64,000 nt of DNA, taken from contig JACKLK010000002.1 of NCBI GenBank assembly GCA_024236015.1, positions 1-64,000 of the forward strand, written 5' to 3'. Of the stretch, positions 1-11,661 are shown in pieces. The position numbers and the translations under genes are program-made. The notes beneath the pieces were generated by a model. That model made no database searches. It was given only the letters and a program-made list of their open reading frames with translations, and was not told where the DNA came from. Every line of letters starts with the position of its first letter. Position 1 is the first letter of the stretch. The stretch is from Rhodoferax sp. (lineage in GTDB: Bacteria; Pseudomonadota; Gammaproteobacteria; Burkholderiales; Burkholderiaceae_C).

Positions 1-1
1 A

Positions 2-2578
<2,577 letters not shown>

Positions 2579-2914
2579 CTATCCTGTGTAGACGCAGGCA
2601 AAACGCGAGAAAAATCGGGCATAAAGCGAGAAGAACAATCGAGCCAATGATTCGATAGTTTTGTCAGCGAATGCCGTCGGATTACCGTTGTCAAACAGAT
2701 CGGCGTCAGGAAGTGAAATTCCGGGATGTTTGCTCCTAGGAAGACAACTGATTCGGTATCTTATTGATTTTCATAGATTTTTATCTTTGCGAGCCGTTGT
2801 TATCCCCCAGTGGGGATAACAACGGCATCGGGTTGTCCGCTACAGAGGGCTCGGTCTAGGCCATGTTGCGTTTGGCACTTCCAGTCATTTACAGAACCTG
2901 AAGGTGGCACAACA
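2579..2914. other. Intergenic gap between gyrB and the antitoxin gene
   Basis: This 336-bp stretch has no credible coding frame. It is visibly more AT-rich than gyrB, which marks the left edge of the restriction/toxin-antitoxin block. It lies between convergent genes, so terminators are expected. Its one clear structure is the perfect inverted repeat listed separately. I found no tRNA and no obvious attachment-site repeat. Confidence 0.7.
2793..2826. terminator. Perfect 15-bp inverted repeat between convergent genes
   Basis: The arm GCCGTTGTTATCCCC (2793-2807) is followed by a 4-nt loop (CAGT) and its exact reverse complement (2812-2826). It sits between the convergent ends of gyrB and the antitoxin gene, where a bidirectional terminator would be expected. 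Neither side has a clear T tract, so it could also be a protein-binding palindrome or the relic of a mobile element. The palindrome is certain; its role is not. Confidence 0.5.
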
Positions 2915-4042
2915 CTACGACTTGGAAATGAACTCAAAACTCACTTTTAGATCGTTTAGCCACCGCACATCTAGAAGTTCATCATGTTGCATTCGTCCTA
3001 CGACAATGCCTGGATGAATACCTATGGATTCGGCGAAGCCGATCACAGCGGCCTTGGTCTTTGGAATGTCTACAAGAGATCTTGAGTGTTCGGGACTAAT
3101 GAGAAAGTCCCGCGCCCATGCGTTGGCTTGCTGTTCCTCTACGGATGAGGAGCCTGCTTTTGAGGGATCGTCGAGAAACACGGACTTTTTCTGTTGACTA
3201 TGCAGCAAAATGTGCGCCGCTTCGTGGAAGAAGCTGAACCAGAAGCGATCGTTCTGTTTGCCATAAAGCGATAGCTGAATCAACGGCCGGCGGGTATTCA
3301 GCCAACGGGCAACGCCTGAGACATGCGTCCTTGGTAGCGCGGGAACCAAAACGAACGCAACACCAGATTCATGCAATAAACGCTGCATTTGAGGCTGAAA
3401 CTCTTGAGGCGATAGACGACTGAGTTCACGCACTTCCTTCAACGCCGTTCTAAAGCGCGTCTCATCGTATGCGGGGCCATCCAACTTCTCGGCGCTGCGT
3501 TCACCCATGCGCAGCCAAGCAGAAATAGCAGCCACATCGGCCTGATCTTCCCGGCTGCGACGAAAGGCCAGCTCCATACTGCCGTATTGGTGCTCCCACT
3601 GGTCTGGCGCGGCGACGCCAAAGAAACTCAGCAGTTCACCAACAATTTCAGGCTTGGACTTTGCATCGATCCGTCGTTTGGTCAAGACACCAGCGTTCAT
3701 CATCGCCTTGATAGGAAATCGCTCTAGCCAAGGCACCATGGGCACCTGTCGCTCCGCCGCATCCAGAACAGCTATCCGCTCACGGTATTGCGCCTCTCGG
3801 GTGAGCCAGAATCCCACCGAGGCGCCCAAGACGTTCTGCAATCTGATGGCTGCGTCTTCGGTCAAAGGCACTTTGGCCTTGATCAATTGGTTGACATGCT
3901 TGAGCGAGTAGCCAAGTCGATCTGCCAGTTGTTGCTGGGTCCAATCGCGCTCTTCTAGCAGGTCAAGAATAGTGTCGCCAGGCGGCGACACCCAATCTGG
4001 CCTGAACGCCGCTCCCGCGCCTTGCTCAGGTAGTTCAGTCAT
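2915..4042 (-). CDS. HigA-type antitoxin fused to an ImmA/IrrE-like zinc peptidase
   Basis: This 375-residue protein has an N-terminal HTH of the XRE/HigA type (about residues 33-58, QQQLADRLGYSLKHVNQL). A long linker follows, then an ImmA/IrrE-type domain with the zinc motif HEAAH (about 273-277) and a likely third ligand in EEQQANAWA (about 302-310). The ATG at 4042 is preferred because it overlaps the toxin stop by 8 bp, typical of coupled toxin-antitoxin pairs. An in-frame TTG at 4063 is less likely. Ordinary HigA proteins are about 100 residues, so the fused peptidase form is the large variant. The likely role is to neutralise the toxin encoded just upstream and repress the shared promoter. 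Whether the peptidase is active, and on what, cannot be told. Confidence 0.85.
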   Translation of the reverse strand: MTELPEQGAGAAFRPDWVSPPGDTILDLLEERDWTQQQLADRLGYSLKHVNQLIKAKVPLTEDAAIRLQNVLGASVGFWLTREAQYRERIAVLDAAERQVPMVPWLERFPIKAMMNAGVLTKRRIDAKSKPEIVGELLSFFGVAAPDQWEHQYGSMELAFRRSREDQADVAAISAWLRMGERSAEKLDGPAYDETRFRTALKEVRELSRLSPQEFQPQMQRLLHESGVAFVLVPALPRTHVSGVARWLNTRRPLIQLSLYGKQNDRFWFSFFHEAAHILLHSQQKKSVFLDDPSKAGSSSVEEQQANAWARDFLISPEHSRSLVDIPKTKAAVIGFAESIGIHPGIVVGRMQHDELLDVRWLNDLKVSFEFISKS

Positions 4043-4364
4043 GGTAGTTCCCGATGTATTCAATGTTCACGATGGTCACAGCAGACCAGTCGATGGAAGT
4101 GTCGTCTCGACGCGGGATGGGATCATTGGCAGGAGCAAAAACCAAACGCCACCCACCTGTCAGGTCCAGTGCGAATTGACCATGGCGATCCCCTTTGAGT
4201 GGATGCGGGTTTCCCGCAATCAAGTCAGACACACGAGACGCAGCCGCGATATCCGCCAAGCGCGTTTGCAGCTTGCGCGCACCAATATGCCCAAGCTTTT
4301 TGACGGCAACGACCTGCTTGTTGCAAATGTCTTGCAAGTGCTTGTCCTTGAATTTGATCTCCAA
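4035..4364 (-). CDS. HigB/RelE-type toxin of a type II toxin-antitoxin system
   Basis: This protein of about 109 residues resembles the HigB ('plasmid maintenance killer') branch of the RelE superfamily. These toxins are ribosome-dependent mRNA interferases. The diagnostic C-terminal half is present: NPHPLKGDRHGQFALDL, then GGWRLVF. It lies directly upstream of, and overlaps, the HigA-like antitoxin gene; toxin-first order is usual for HigBA. The start is uncertain. A GTG at 4370 overlaps the AGGAGG ribosome-binding site, whereas the TTG at 4364 sits 5 nt from it, so I chose the TTG. No ATG is available near the N-terminus. The assignment rests on motif, size and partner. Confidence 0.82.
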   Translation of the reverse strand: MEIKFKDKHLQDICNKQVVAVKKLGHIGARKLQTRLADIAAASRVSDLIAGNPHPLKGDRHGQFALDLTGGWRLVFAPANDPIPRRDDTSIDWSAVTIVNIEYIGNYHD

Positions 4365-4369
4365 GAACA

Positions 4370-4375
4370 CCTCCT
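4370..4375 (-). promoter_or_regulatory. Strong Shine-Dalgarno sequence of the toxin gene
   Basis: A perfect AGGAGG on the minus strand lies 5 nt before a TTG codon (4364-4362) and overlaps a GTG (4370-4368). The spacing favours TTG as the toxin start. Confidence 0.7.
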
Positions 4376-4389
4376 ATTGGTCGATTGTT

Positions 4390-4421
4390 ATTATATGTGC
4401 TATTTACCAATCAGGTAAATA
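4390..4421 (-). promoter_or_regulatory. Toxin-antitoxin promoter with palindromic operator
   Basis: On the minus strand a perfect -10 box TATAAT (4395-4390) lies about 20 bp before the toxin ribosome-binding site. Upstream is an exact palindrome, TATTTACC - 5 nt - GGTAAATA (4401-4421), which covers the expected -35 position; the best -35 match, TTTACC, has 18-bp spacing. HigA-type antitoxins repress their own operon by binding palindromes over the promoter, so this is the likely operator. It also shows the pair can be expressed independently of the hsd genes upstream. Confidence 0.7.
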
Positions 4422-4434
4422 GAATTTTGCTTTC

Positions 4435-6180
4435 CTATTTTACGAACGCGTCGGCCAGATGCGTTTGGACGATTTGGCGGGCGGCGAGGCGCTGACGCAG
4501 GTCGGTGCACAGGCGGCGCAGGGATTTGATGCGGGCGACGATGCGGCGCTGCTCAGCAAGAGGTGGGAGTGGCACCGGCGTTCTGAGCACCACTTCGCGC
4601 GAAACATTTTTCATCGAGCTACTTGTGCCAGACGCATTGGCGGCATAGTGCCCGCGAGCGTGGTTTGAGTTGTTGCTTAAATTCAAGAACTCTCGATCCA
4701 TAGCCTCTGAGACATCCAGGCGAATAATTTTGTCGCTGAGCATTAGGCGCGGCTCAGCCTCACCCACCACCACAGAACGGGCGACCAGGTCTTCCGTATT
4801 GGCTCGCGACAACAGGAAGTCTCCAGACTTCACTTCGTACTCAGGTCGCGGGCTGAGGTCAGGCGGGAGCTCCTTGTTCGCATTGCCATCAAACGCACCC
4901 CATGAAACGGCGCTAACTTTTAGTACACCCCAGTAGCCCTTGCGTCTTGGACTTCCAATGCATGTTGGACTCCATCCCGCTTCGCTGGAGTTCACTAGAT
5001 CGCCCATTCGCACCCAGTCCCACCCCTGAGGCAATTCAATCGCCTGCTCCCCTTCGTTGATTGGTGGCAATGGCTTGTCCCGCTTGATCTTCCCCTCAGC
5101 AATCAGGCGATCTTTTTCAGCGCGAATCTTATGCAGCAACACGCTGGCGGGTTCGTCCTCGGGGTCTTGGGGCACGAGCAGGCCGCGTACGGCCAGTTGC
5201 AGGATGGATTGCTCCAGGGCGTCGATGGCTTCGGGGCGGTCGAGCAGGAGGTCGAAGTGGGTGGCGACGCGTTGCCAGTTGTCGGCCAATTCGTCTGGGG
5301 TGGTGCTGGCGGTCAGCGCGCCCAGCAGGGTTTGCACGAGCTGGGCGTGTTGCGCGGCTTCGAGCTCGCCCTTGGCTTCGAGGGCGTCGCACAGCCGCAT
5401 GAGTTCTTCGACGCGGGTGACGATACGGGATTGTTCGGCGAGGGGCGGAATCCCGAGGATGGCTCGAAGCAGTATTCGTTGATTGAGGTTTGTCATCGTT
5501 GCACCGACCGACTCACCAAGAAGAAACCTACGGAACAGTGGATCCTTCAACTGCAGTCCAAAGTAGCGGCGATCACAGCCTTCATACAACTTGGCGAAGA
5601 AGCTGCCCGTCCCACACAACCAGCCATCTTCTAGCTCTGTGACCAACGCATAGCGACCAACCTCGCCTCGCCTTGCAAGGAGCACATCACCAGAAGAAAG
5701 TCGATACGCGGCTAAAGTGGCAGCCATCTCAGGTGAGACTGCGACATCGGCGTTGTGGCTGACTCGGCCATCGACCATGTGTGAAGGGTTGATCAGCGGA
5801 ACGCCGCCAGAGACGTAGTCACCCTTGTGGATCAACGAACCAAAGGGGCCGGTACAAAGTTCAAGTACGTAGTCGCCGAACCGTGACCAAGCCCATCCCG
5901 GTGGAAGTTGAAACGGTTGCTCTTCGGATGGCACCATTTGGGCAATATCGTCTTCTTGCCGCTTGGCTTTCTGAATCCGTCGAAGCAATTTGAATGCCGG
6001 TTCTTCAGTCGGATCCTGCCGCACCAACTTCCCCTGCACGGCCAACGTCAAGATCAGTTCGCGCAACTTCGCCACGCCTCCGGGCGCGGTGGCTATCAGC
6101 TCAAAGTGCTGCACCAGCGGCGGCTGCAGGGCGCTTTGGTATCTAGCGCTGGGTTCGTGCGCCTCCATCACAGCACTCAT
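4435..6180 (-). CDS. hsdS: Type I restriction-modification specificity subunit HsdS
   Basis: This 581-residue protein reads the DNA target and assembles with HsdM and HsdR. It has the classic two-half layout: a conserved helical region (about 23-75), target-recognition domain 1 (about 92-250, from LPPGW to IPPLAEQSRIV), a second conserved helical region (about 310-372), then recognition domain 2 (about 383-548, from LPQGW to PLPPLAEQRRIV). The repeated PPLAEQ-RIV motifs are typical of HsdS. The ATG at 6180 overlaps the hsdM stop as ATGA. The frame stays open 81 codons further upstream, but that part lies inside hsdM and is not conserved. Two intact recognition domains imply a bipartite target, which cannot be predicted here. 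Confidence 0.95.
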   Translation of the reverse strand: MSAVMEAHEPSARYQSALQPPLVQHFELIATAPGGVAKLRELILTLAVQGKLVRQDPTEEPAFKLLRRIQKAKRQEDDIAQMVPSEEQPFQLPPGWAWSRFGDYVLELCTGPFGSLIHKGDYVSGGVPLINPSHMVDGRVSHNADVAVSPEMAATLAAYRLSSGDVLLARRGEVGRYALVTELEDGWLCGTGSFFAKLYEGCDRRYFGLQLKDPLFRRFLLGESVGATMTNLNQRILLRAILGIPPLAEQSRIVTRVEELMRLCDALEAKGELEAAQHAQLVQTLLGALTASTTPDELADNWQRVATHFDLLLDRPEAIDALEQSILQLAVRGLLVPQDPEDEPASVLLHKIRAEKDRLIAEGKIKRDKPLPPINEGEQAIELPQGWDWVRMGDLVNSSEAGWSPTCIGSPRRKGYWGVLKVSAVSWGAFDGNANKELPPDLSPRPEYEVKSGDFLLSRANTEDLVARSVVVGEAEPRLMLSDKIIRLDVSEAMDREFLNLSNNSNHARGHYAANASGTSSSMKNVSREVVLRTPVPLPPLAEQRRIVARIKSLRRLCTDLRQRLAARQIVQTHLADAFVK

Positions 6181-7649
6181 GCGCGGGGTCCGCTGAGCGA
6201 TTCGGCCAGGATGGCTTTGAGCTGGTCGCGCAGGGCCTGCGCTTCGCGCTGCAATCTGGCGTAGTCGGCCAGCAGCGCTTCGGGGTCGTGGCTGATCACA
6301 TCGGCTGCATGGGGGTTCTTCTGGTCGAGGTTGTAGTTGGCGGCCTTGATCTGATCGATGCTGACCTTCCAGGCGCGTTCGTTCTCCACGCGTGCGGCGA
6401 AACCATCGGCCTCGCTGCCCCACCAGGCCTTCTCAGCGTCGAATTCTTCGATGCGGATGGGTTTGGTCTTGTTGTAGTTCTTTACGCGATCGGGGTATGG
6501 GTGTTCGTAGTACCAGATGTGTTGGGTTGGCTCGCCTTTGGTGAAGAACAGCAGGTTGGTCTTGATGCCGGTGTAGGGGGCGAACACGCCGTTGGGAAGG
6601 CGCACGATGGTGTGCAGGTTGCACTCGGCGAGCAGTTGCTCCTTGATGCGGGTTTTGACGCCTTCGCCAAACAGCGTGCCATCGGGCAACACGAGGGCGG
6701 CGCGGCCGCCCGCCTTGAGGATGTGTTTGATGAGCACCAGAAACAGGTCGGCGGTTTCCTTGGTGCGTACATCGGCAGGGAAACCTTGTTCGATGCCGGG
6801 TTCTTCAATGCCGCCGAAGGGCGGGTTGGTGAGCACCACATCGACACGGTCCGCCTGGGTGACTTCGCGCAGCGGGCGGGCGAGCGTGTTGTCGTGGCGG
6901 ATGTTGCTGGGGACTTCGATGCCGTGCAGCATGAGGTTGGTCACGCACAGCATGTGGGGCAACTGCTTTTTCTCGACACCGCGAATGCTTTGCTGCAGCA
7001 GCGTTCCGTCTTCGGTGGTATTGACCTGTTTGCGCAGGTGTTCGATGGTGCAGACGAGAAAGCCGCCGGTGCCGGTGGCGGGATCGAGCACGGTCTCACC
7101 GAGCCGGGGGTTGACCATGTCGACCATGAACTGGGTGACAGCGCGGGGGGTGTAGAACTCGCCCGCGTTGCCGGCGCTTTGCAGATCTTTGAGGATCTTT
7201 TCGTAGAGGTCGTTGAACTGGTGGCGCTCGCTCTGGCGGTTGAAGTCGATGGCATTGAGCTTGTTGATGACCTGGCGCAGCAACTGGCCGCTTTTCATGT
7301 AGTTGTAGGCGTCTTCAAACACGCCGCGCACCACATAGCCGCGCGGGTTGCGCACCGGGTCGGCCGGCAGCTCTTTGAGGGTGACGAAAAGCTTGGTGTT
7401 GACGAAGTCTTGCAGGGCATCTCCAGTCATGCCTTCGGGGTCGGCGGCCCAGTTGCGCCAGCGCATGCTCTCGGGGATGGGGCTCTTGTAGGCGTCGCGG
7501 GTGAGTTCCAGCTCTTCTTCGAGCGCGTCAAACACCTTGAGGAACAGCAGCCAGGTGAGTTGCGAGATGCGTTGTGCGTCGCCATCTACGCCAGAGTCCT
7601 GGCGCATGATGTCTTGAATGGATTTGATGACGGGGGAGAGGTTGGACAT
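6177..7649 (-). CDS. hsdM: Type I restriction-modification DNA methyltransferase subunit HsdM
   Basis: This 490-residue N6-adenine methyltransferase protects host DNA and forms the M2S core with HsdS. It has an N-terminal helical HsdM domain (about 1-150), GEFYTPRAV (about 163-171), the S-adenosylmethionine-binding DPATGTGGF (about 189-197), and the catalytic NPPF motif (about 275-278). Length and motif order are normal and no damage is seen. The ATG at 7649 lies 28 bp after the hsdR stop, and the gene's end overlaps hsdS by 4 bp, so the three subunits form one operon. Confidence 0.96.
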   Translation of the reverse strand: MSNLSPVIKSIQDIMRQDSGVDGDAQRISQLTWLLFLKVFDALEEELELTRDAYKSPIPESMRWRNWAADPEGMTGDALQDFVNTKLFVTLKELPADPVRNPRGYVVRGVFEDAYNYMKSGQLLRQVINKLNAIDFNRQSERHQFNDLYEKILKDLQSAGNAGEFYTPRAVTQFMVDMVNPRLGETVLDPATGTGGFLVCTIEHLRKQVNTTEDGTLLQQSIRGVEKKQLPHMLCVTNLMLHGIEVPSNIRHDNTLARPLREVTQADRVDVVLTNPPFGGIEEPGIEQGFPADVRTKETADLFLVLIKHILKAGGRAALVLPDGTLFGEGVKTRIKEQLLAECNLHTIVRLPNGVFAPYTGIKTNLLFFTKGEPTQHIWYYEHPYPDRVKNYNKTKPIRIEEFDAEKAWWGSEADGFAARVENERAWKVSIDQIKAANYNLDQKNPHAADVISHDPEALLADYARLQREAQALRDQLKAILAESLSGPRA

Positions 7650-7677
7650 TCGTTTGGGAGCTCAGGGAATCAGGTGA

Positions 7678-10137
7678 TCAAGGGACAGAGGACGCGTACA
7701 GCTCGCGCTCCAGGGTGTTCAGGGCTTGCAGGTATTGCGGGCGGCCGCCGAAGCTCTTGACCAGTTCGGCCGCGAGGCCGAGGTGGTTGATGGGCGGCAG
7801 GCTGAGCACGTTGTTGGCTTCCAGTGTGGTGATGCCCTCATCCGCGTACTTGTCGAGCAGGGCTTCGATTACCTGTCGGGCCATGGGGCCGTATTGGGTG
7901 AACACGTTGCGTTTCTTGACGCGGTTGGCCCGCTCGCGCCGGGTGAGCGGCGGCTTGTTGTAGGCCACGTGCAGCAGTAAGTCAAACGGGTCGAGGTCTT
8001 TCAGGCCCGTGTGGGCGACTTCGTCGGCGAGCGCTTCGATCAATACGCCCTGGCGCTCCAACTCTTCGATGAGGGCGGCCTTGCGGTCGGCGTCGTTCCA
8101 GGCTTGGAGAAACTTGTCGAGCGAGTCGTATTGGCGGGTGAGGTTGATGCGGGTGTAGTCGCGCAGGCTCTCGGTGATGAGCTTGCCATCGGCGTTGAGG
8201 TATTGCACGCGCTCGCGGGCGACAGAGACGGTGACCATTCCGCCGACGATGTACTTCTTGGGTTCGTCGCTGCCGCCTTCGCCTGGGCCGGCGGTGGTTG
8301 GGCCCACGGGTAGTTGGTCTTCGCCCGGCGGCTGTGGCGCGCCTGAAACATCGACATCCGGCGGCGCTATGGGTTCGCCCTCACCTGGCTCGTAGATCTG
8401 CACCGGGTCGCCATCGAAAGCCGGGTCGGCAAACAGTTCGGTGGCGCGCTTGAAGTCCATGATCGTGAACCAGCTCTTGCCCAGGTCTTCGCGCAGACGG
8501 GTGCCGCGGCCGATGATCTGCTTGAACAGCGTCATCGATTTGATGTTCTGGTCGAGCACGATGAGCTTGCAGGTTTGCGCGTCGACGCCGGTGCTCATGA
8601 GCTTGGAGGTGGTGGCGATGACTGGGAACGGCTTCTCAGGATCGATGAAATTGTCGAGCTCGCGCTTGCCTTCCGGGTTGTCGCCGGTGATCTGCACCAC
8701 GTATTTGGGCTGGGTGGCGCAGATGTCGGCGTTCGCATTGGCCAGGGCCTGGCGCATGCGGGCGGCGTGGTCGATGTCTTCGCAGAAAACAATGGTCTTG
8801 GCGTGGCGGTCGGTGGCCTTGAGGTATTCGGTGATCCTGGCGGCCACGGCTTCGTCGCGCTTTTCCAGCACGAGCTTGCGGTTCATGTCGGCGCCGGTGT
8901 AAACGCGGTCTTCGATCAGGTTGCCGGCCTTGTCGGTCATGCCTTCGGTGGGGCGCCAGCCGAAGGTGTCGCGGTCCAGATCGATGCGGATGACCTTGTA
9001 GGGCGCGAGGTAGCCGTCTTCAATGCCTTGCTTGAGGCTGTAGGTATAGACTGGTTCGCCGAAGTAGTGGATGTTGGAGGCGGTGTCGGTTTCCTTGGGT
9101 GTGGCGGTCAGGCCGATCTGGGTGGCGTTGCCGAAGTAGGTGAGGATGTCGCGCCAGGCCGAGTCTTCGGCGGCGCTGCCGCGGTGGCACTCGTCCACGA
9201 CGATGAGGTCGAAGAAGTCGGGTGAGAATTGCTTGTAGATATTGCTTTCCTCCTCCGTGCCGGTGACCGCCTGGTAGAGGGACAGGTAGATCTCATAGCT
9301 CTTGTCGACCTGCTTGGTGGTCTTGTTGACCGCCAGTTCCACGTCTTCGACCGTGACGCTGCATTGCGCATCGATACGCTCCACGCCTTTGGCGTTCGGA
9401 CTGAGCTTGGCCATGGCACCTTTGAAGGGGCGGAAATCGTTGACCATGGTCTGGTCGATAAGGATGTTGCGATCAGCCAGGAACAGGATGCGTTTCTTGG
9501 CGCCGCTCTTCCACAGGCGCCAGATGATCTGGAAGGCGGTATAGGTCTTGCCGGTGCCGGTGGCCATGACGAGCAGTGCGCGCTGCTGGCCGTTGGCGAT
9601 GGCCTCGACCGTGCGGTTGATGGCGTTGAGTTGGTAGTAACGCGGGGTTTTGCTGGGTGAATAGTCGGTGGCGGCGACTCTTTCAGCTTCGGGCGTCCAC
9701 CCCTTCCAGGCGCAAAAGCGGCGCCATAACTCCGCTGGGCTGGGAAACTCATCCAGCGATATGGTCTGCTCCAGCACACCGGTGGTCATGGTGGCGTCGC
9801 GGAAGACAAAGCCGTCGCCATTGGAAGAGAAGCTGAACGGCACGTCCAGCAGCTGGGCGTAGTTGATGGCCTGGGCCATGCCGGCGCCAACTGCGTGCTG
9901 ATTGTCTTTGGCTTCGACCACAGCCAACGGAATATTGAGCTTGTAGAAGAGCGCGTAGTCGGCGCGCAGCACCGTGGTCTTGTCTCGATACGACTTCTGA
10001 CCGCGAACGACCACGCGGCCCGCGCGCAGTGGGAATTCACGGTAGATCTGGTCCATGCCATTCCAGCCGGCTGTTTCCATGGCCGGTCGGATGAACTTGT
10101 CGCAAATGTCGCTTTCGGACAGGGTTTTCTTGTTCAT
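7678..10137 (-). CDS. hsdR: Type I restriction endonuclease subunit HsdR
   Basis: This 819-residue motor and nuclease subunit pulls unmodified DNA and cuts it. The N-terminal nuclease domain shows the PD-(D/E)xK pattern: Asp60 in RADYALF, then Glu75 and Lys77 in VVEAKD. Next come the helicase motifs: Walker A ATGTGKT (about 192-198), DECH (about 315-318) and LTATP (about 343-347), with an SF2 second half and a C-terminal domain like that of EcoEI-type HsdR. The start is set at the ATG at 10137 (MNKKTLSESD). The frame runs 98 codons further upstream, but that part is Arg/Pro-rich and unlike the family. It is the first gene of the hsdR-hsdM-hsdS operon. Confidence 0.95.
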   Translation of the reverse strand: MNKKTLSESDICDKFIRPAMETAGWNGMDQIYREFPLRAGRVVVRGQKSYRDKTTVLRADYALFYKLNIPLAVVEAKDNQHAVGAGMAQAINYAQLLDVPFSFSSNGDGFVFRDATMTTGVLEQTISLDEFPSPAELWRRFCAWKGWTPEAERVAATDYSPSKTPRYYQLNAINRTVEAIANGQQRALLVMATGTGKTYTAFQIIWRLWKSGAKKRILFLADRNILIDQTMVNDFRPFKGAMAKLSPNAKGVERIDAQCSVTVEDVELAVNKTTKQVDKSYEIYLSLYQAVTGTEEESNIYKQFSPDFFDLIVVDECHRGSAAEDSAWRDILTYFGNATQIGLTATPKETDTASNIHYFGEPVYTYSLKQGIEDGYLAPYKVIRIDLDRDTFGWRPTEGMTDKAGNLIEDRVYTGADMNRKLVLEKRDEAVAARITEYLKATDRHAKTIVFCEDIDHAARMRQALANANADICATQPKYVVQITGDNPEGKRELDNFIDPEKPFPVIATTSKLMSTGVDAQTCKLIVLDQNIKSMTLFKQIIGRGTRLREDLGKSWFTIMDFKRATELFADPAFDGDPVQIYEPGEGEPIAPPDVDVSGAPQPPGEDQLPVGPTTAGPGEGGSDEPKKYIVGGMVTVSVARERVQYLNADGKLITESLRDYTRINLTRQYDSLDKFLQAWNDADRKAALIEELERQGVLIEALADEVAHTGLKDLDPFDLLLHVAYNKPPLTRRERANRVKKRNVFTQYGPMARQVIEALLDKYADEGITTLEANNVLSLPPINHLGLAAELVKSFGGRPQYLQALNTLERELYASSVP

Positions 10138-10342
10138 TGTGTGTCCGGCGGCAGGATGTGATGCCTGACGCCCGCTCTTGCCGGAGAGCCGCATCTTGCC
10201 ATCAAAGAACGCGTGCCGCGGTCGGGATACCCGGGCTGGTGGCCATGGATCCCGGCGCGGCATTCGCCCAAATGGTCTGCGGTTTGGTGCCGCACCGGGT
10301 ACGCAGGACGCGTAGTCACCAAGCCTCCGATCGGCGGTGCGA

Positions 10343-11560
10343 TCAGCGCCCCGGCGCAGCCGGCCGCTCCCCGCCCAGCGTCGCCGGTGCCTCCGGCCTG
10401 GCAGGGCCCGATGCCGCTTCAGCAGCCCCACTCGCCCCTCCCCGCATCATCACCGGCGCCTGTCGCGCCGATTCCAGCGCCTTGCGGAACTTCTCCGCAT
10501 CCCGGTCGCGCAGGCCTTCGGCCATGGCTTGCGAGGCGTCGGTGCGACGGGCCGCGTAGGCGCGCAGCGCCTCGAGCGCCGGTGCCGATGGCGCGGCGGC
10601 GTCCAGGTGCAGCTCCGAGAGTTGTTCGAAGCTCTGCTGGTACGGCGTGGTGACCTTGTCGTCGATGCGACCGGCCAGCTGGTCGAAGCTGAGCCTGTCC
10701 TTCTGGCCCTGGCCGAGGATGGATTCCCACTGCTGGCTGATCCGCTGGTCCTGCTGCAGGAACTGGCTGATGGCCTGGCGGGCGCGCAGTTCCTCGCCCA
10801 GCCGGTAGCTCGGCGCCGGGATGTTCACGACCAGGGCCGTGGTGGCGGCGACCAGCACCGCGGCGGCGATGGCGCGCGTGGCCCGCGGATGCGGGCTGCG
10901 GTGGGTCCAGCGGCGGGCCAGCATCAGGCCCCACAAGGCGCCGGCGACCAGGCCGCCGAGATGGGCGGCGTTGTCGATGCCGGGCACCAGCAGGCCCATC
11001 ACCAGTGCCAGCACGATGAAGGCGCTGGCGGCGCCGAACAACCAGCGGAACTCGCTTGGATCGACCTGGCGGCGTTCGCGCAGCAGGAACACCAGCAGTG
11101 CACCGTACAGGCTGAAGATCGCGCCCGAGGCTCCTCCCGACACTGCCTGGTTGCCCTGGATGGCCAGCGACAGCAGGTTGCCGATGATGCCGCTGCCCAG
11201 GTACAGCGTGATGAAGCGCCCGCGGCCGAACAATTGTTCGATCAGCCGGCCGACGTCCCACAGCGCCCACATGTTGAGCGCCAGGTGGACGATGCCGAAA
11301 TGCAGGAACAGTGCACTGCCCAGCCGCCACCACTGGCCGTCCTGGGTCGCCGGCCCGAAGTTGGCGCCCCACTGCAGGGGCACGGCCGTGCTGCCGTGCC
11401 ACAGGCTGCCGCCGTTGAGCAGCATGGCCAGGAACACCAGGATGTTGATCGCCAGCAGGGTCACGGTCACCGGTGCCTGGGCCGGCCGGGCATGCAGCAG
11501 GCTGGACAGTACCGGTGGTGCGGCGTCAGCGTTGTCGGTGTGGCGGGATGGGCGGTTCAA
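10343..11560 (-). CDS. Rhomboid family intramembrane serine protease
   Basis: This 405-residue integral membrane protein has a rhomboid core at about residues 30-215. The catalytic GASG motif carries Ser145, and the catalytic His200 is in DNAAHLGGLVAG. The supporting HFGIVHLALNMWAL segment (about 87-100) is also present. Rhomboids cut transmembrane helices of other membrane proteins in the inner membrane; the substrate is unknown. After the core comes a soluble C-terminal region of about 180 residues that I do not recognise; it contains a further hydrophobic stretch and charged helices. No ATG is usable before the first membrane helix, so a TTG at 11560 is taken as the start. It is divergent from the DAHP synthase gene, about 100 bp away. 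Confidence 0.88.
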   Translation of the reverse strand: MNRPSRHTDNADAAPPVLSSLLHARPAQAPVTVTLLAINILVFLAMLLNGGSLWHGSTAVPLQWGANFGPATQDGQWWRLGSALFLHFGIVHLALNMWALWDVGRLIEQLFGRGRFITLYLGSGIIGNLLSLAIQGNQAVSGGASGAIFSLYGALLVFLLRERRQVDPSEFRWLFGAASAFIVLALVMGLLVPGIDNAAHLGGLVAGALWGLMLARRWTHRSPHPRATRAIAAAVLVAATTALVVNIPAPSYRLGEELRARQAISQFLQQDQRISQQWESILGQGQKDRLSFDQLAGRIDDKVTTPYQQSFEQLSELHLDAAAPSAPALEALRAYAARRTDASQAMAEGLRDRDAEKFRKALESARQAPVMMRGGASGAAEAASGPARPEAPATLGGERPAAPGR

Positions 11561-11661
11561 GGAGGCGGCGGTCGAGATGCGTGCGCAATGCCTGATTAGA
11601 TCGCAAGCCGCAACCCCTCGGGCGGGCTGGACGCCATCTTCAAAATGAGGACAATCCGCGG

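Noticed and set aside
6181..6423. Upstream extension of hsdS by 81 codons
   Set aside because: It overlaps hsdM in another frame and is Arg/Pro/Gln-rich; the ATG at 6180 forms an ATGA junction with the hsdM stop.
10138..10431. Upstream extension of hsdR by 98 codons
   Set aside because: It is Arg-rich and unlike HsdR; MNKKTLSESD at 10137 is a normal family start.
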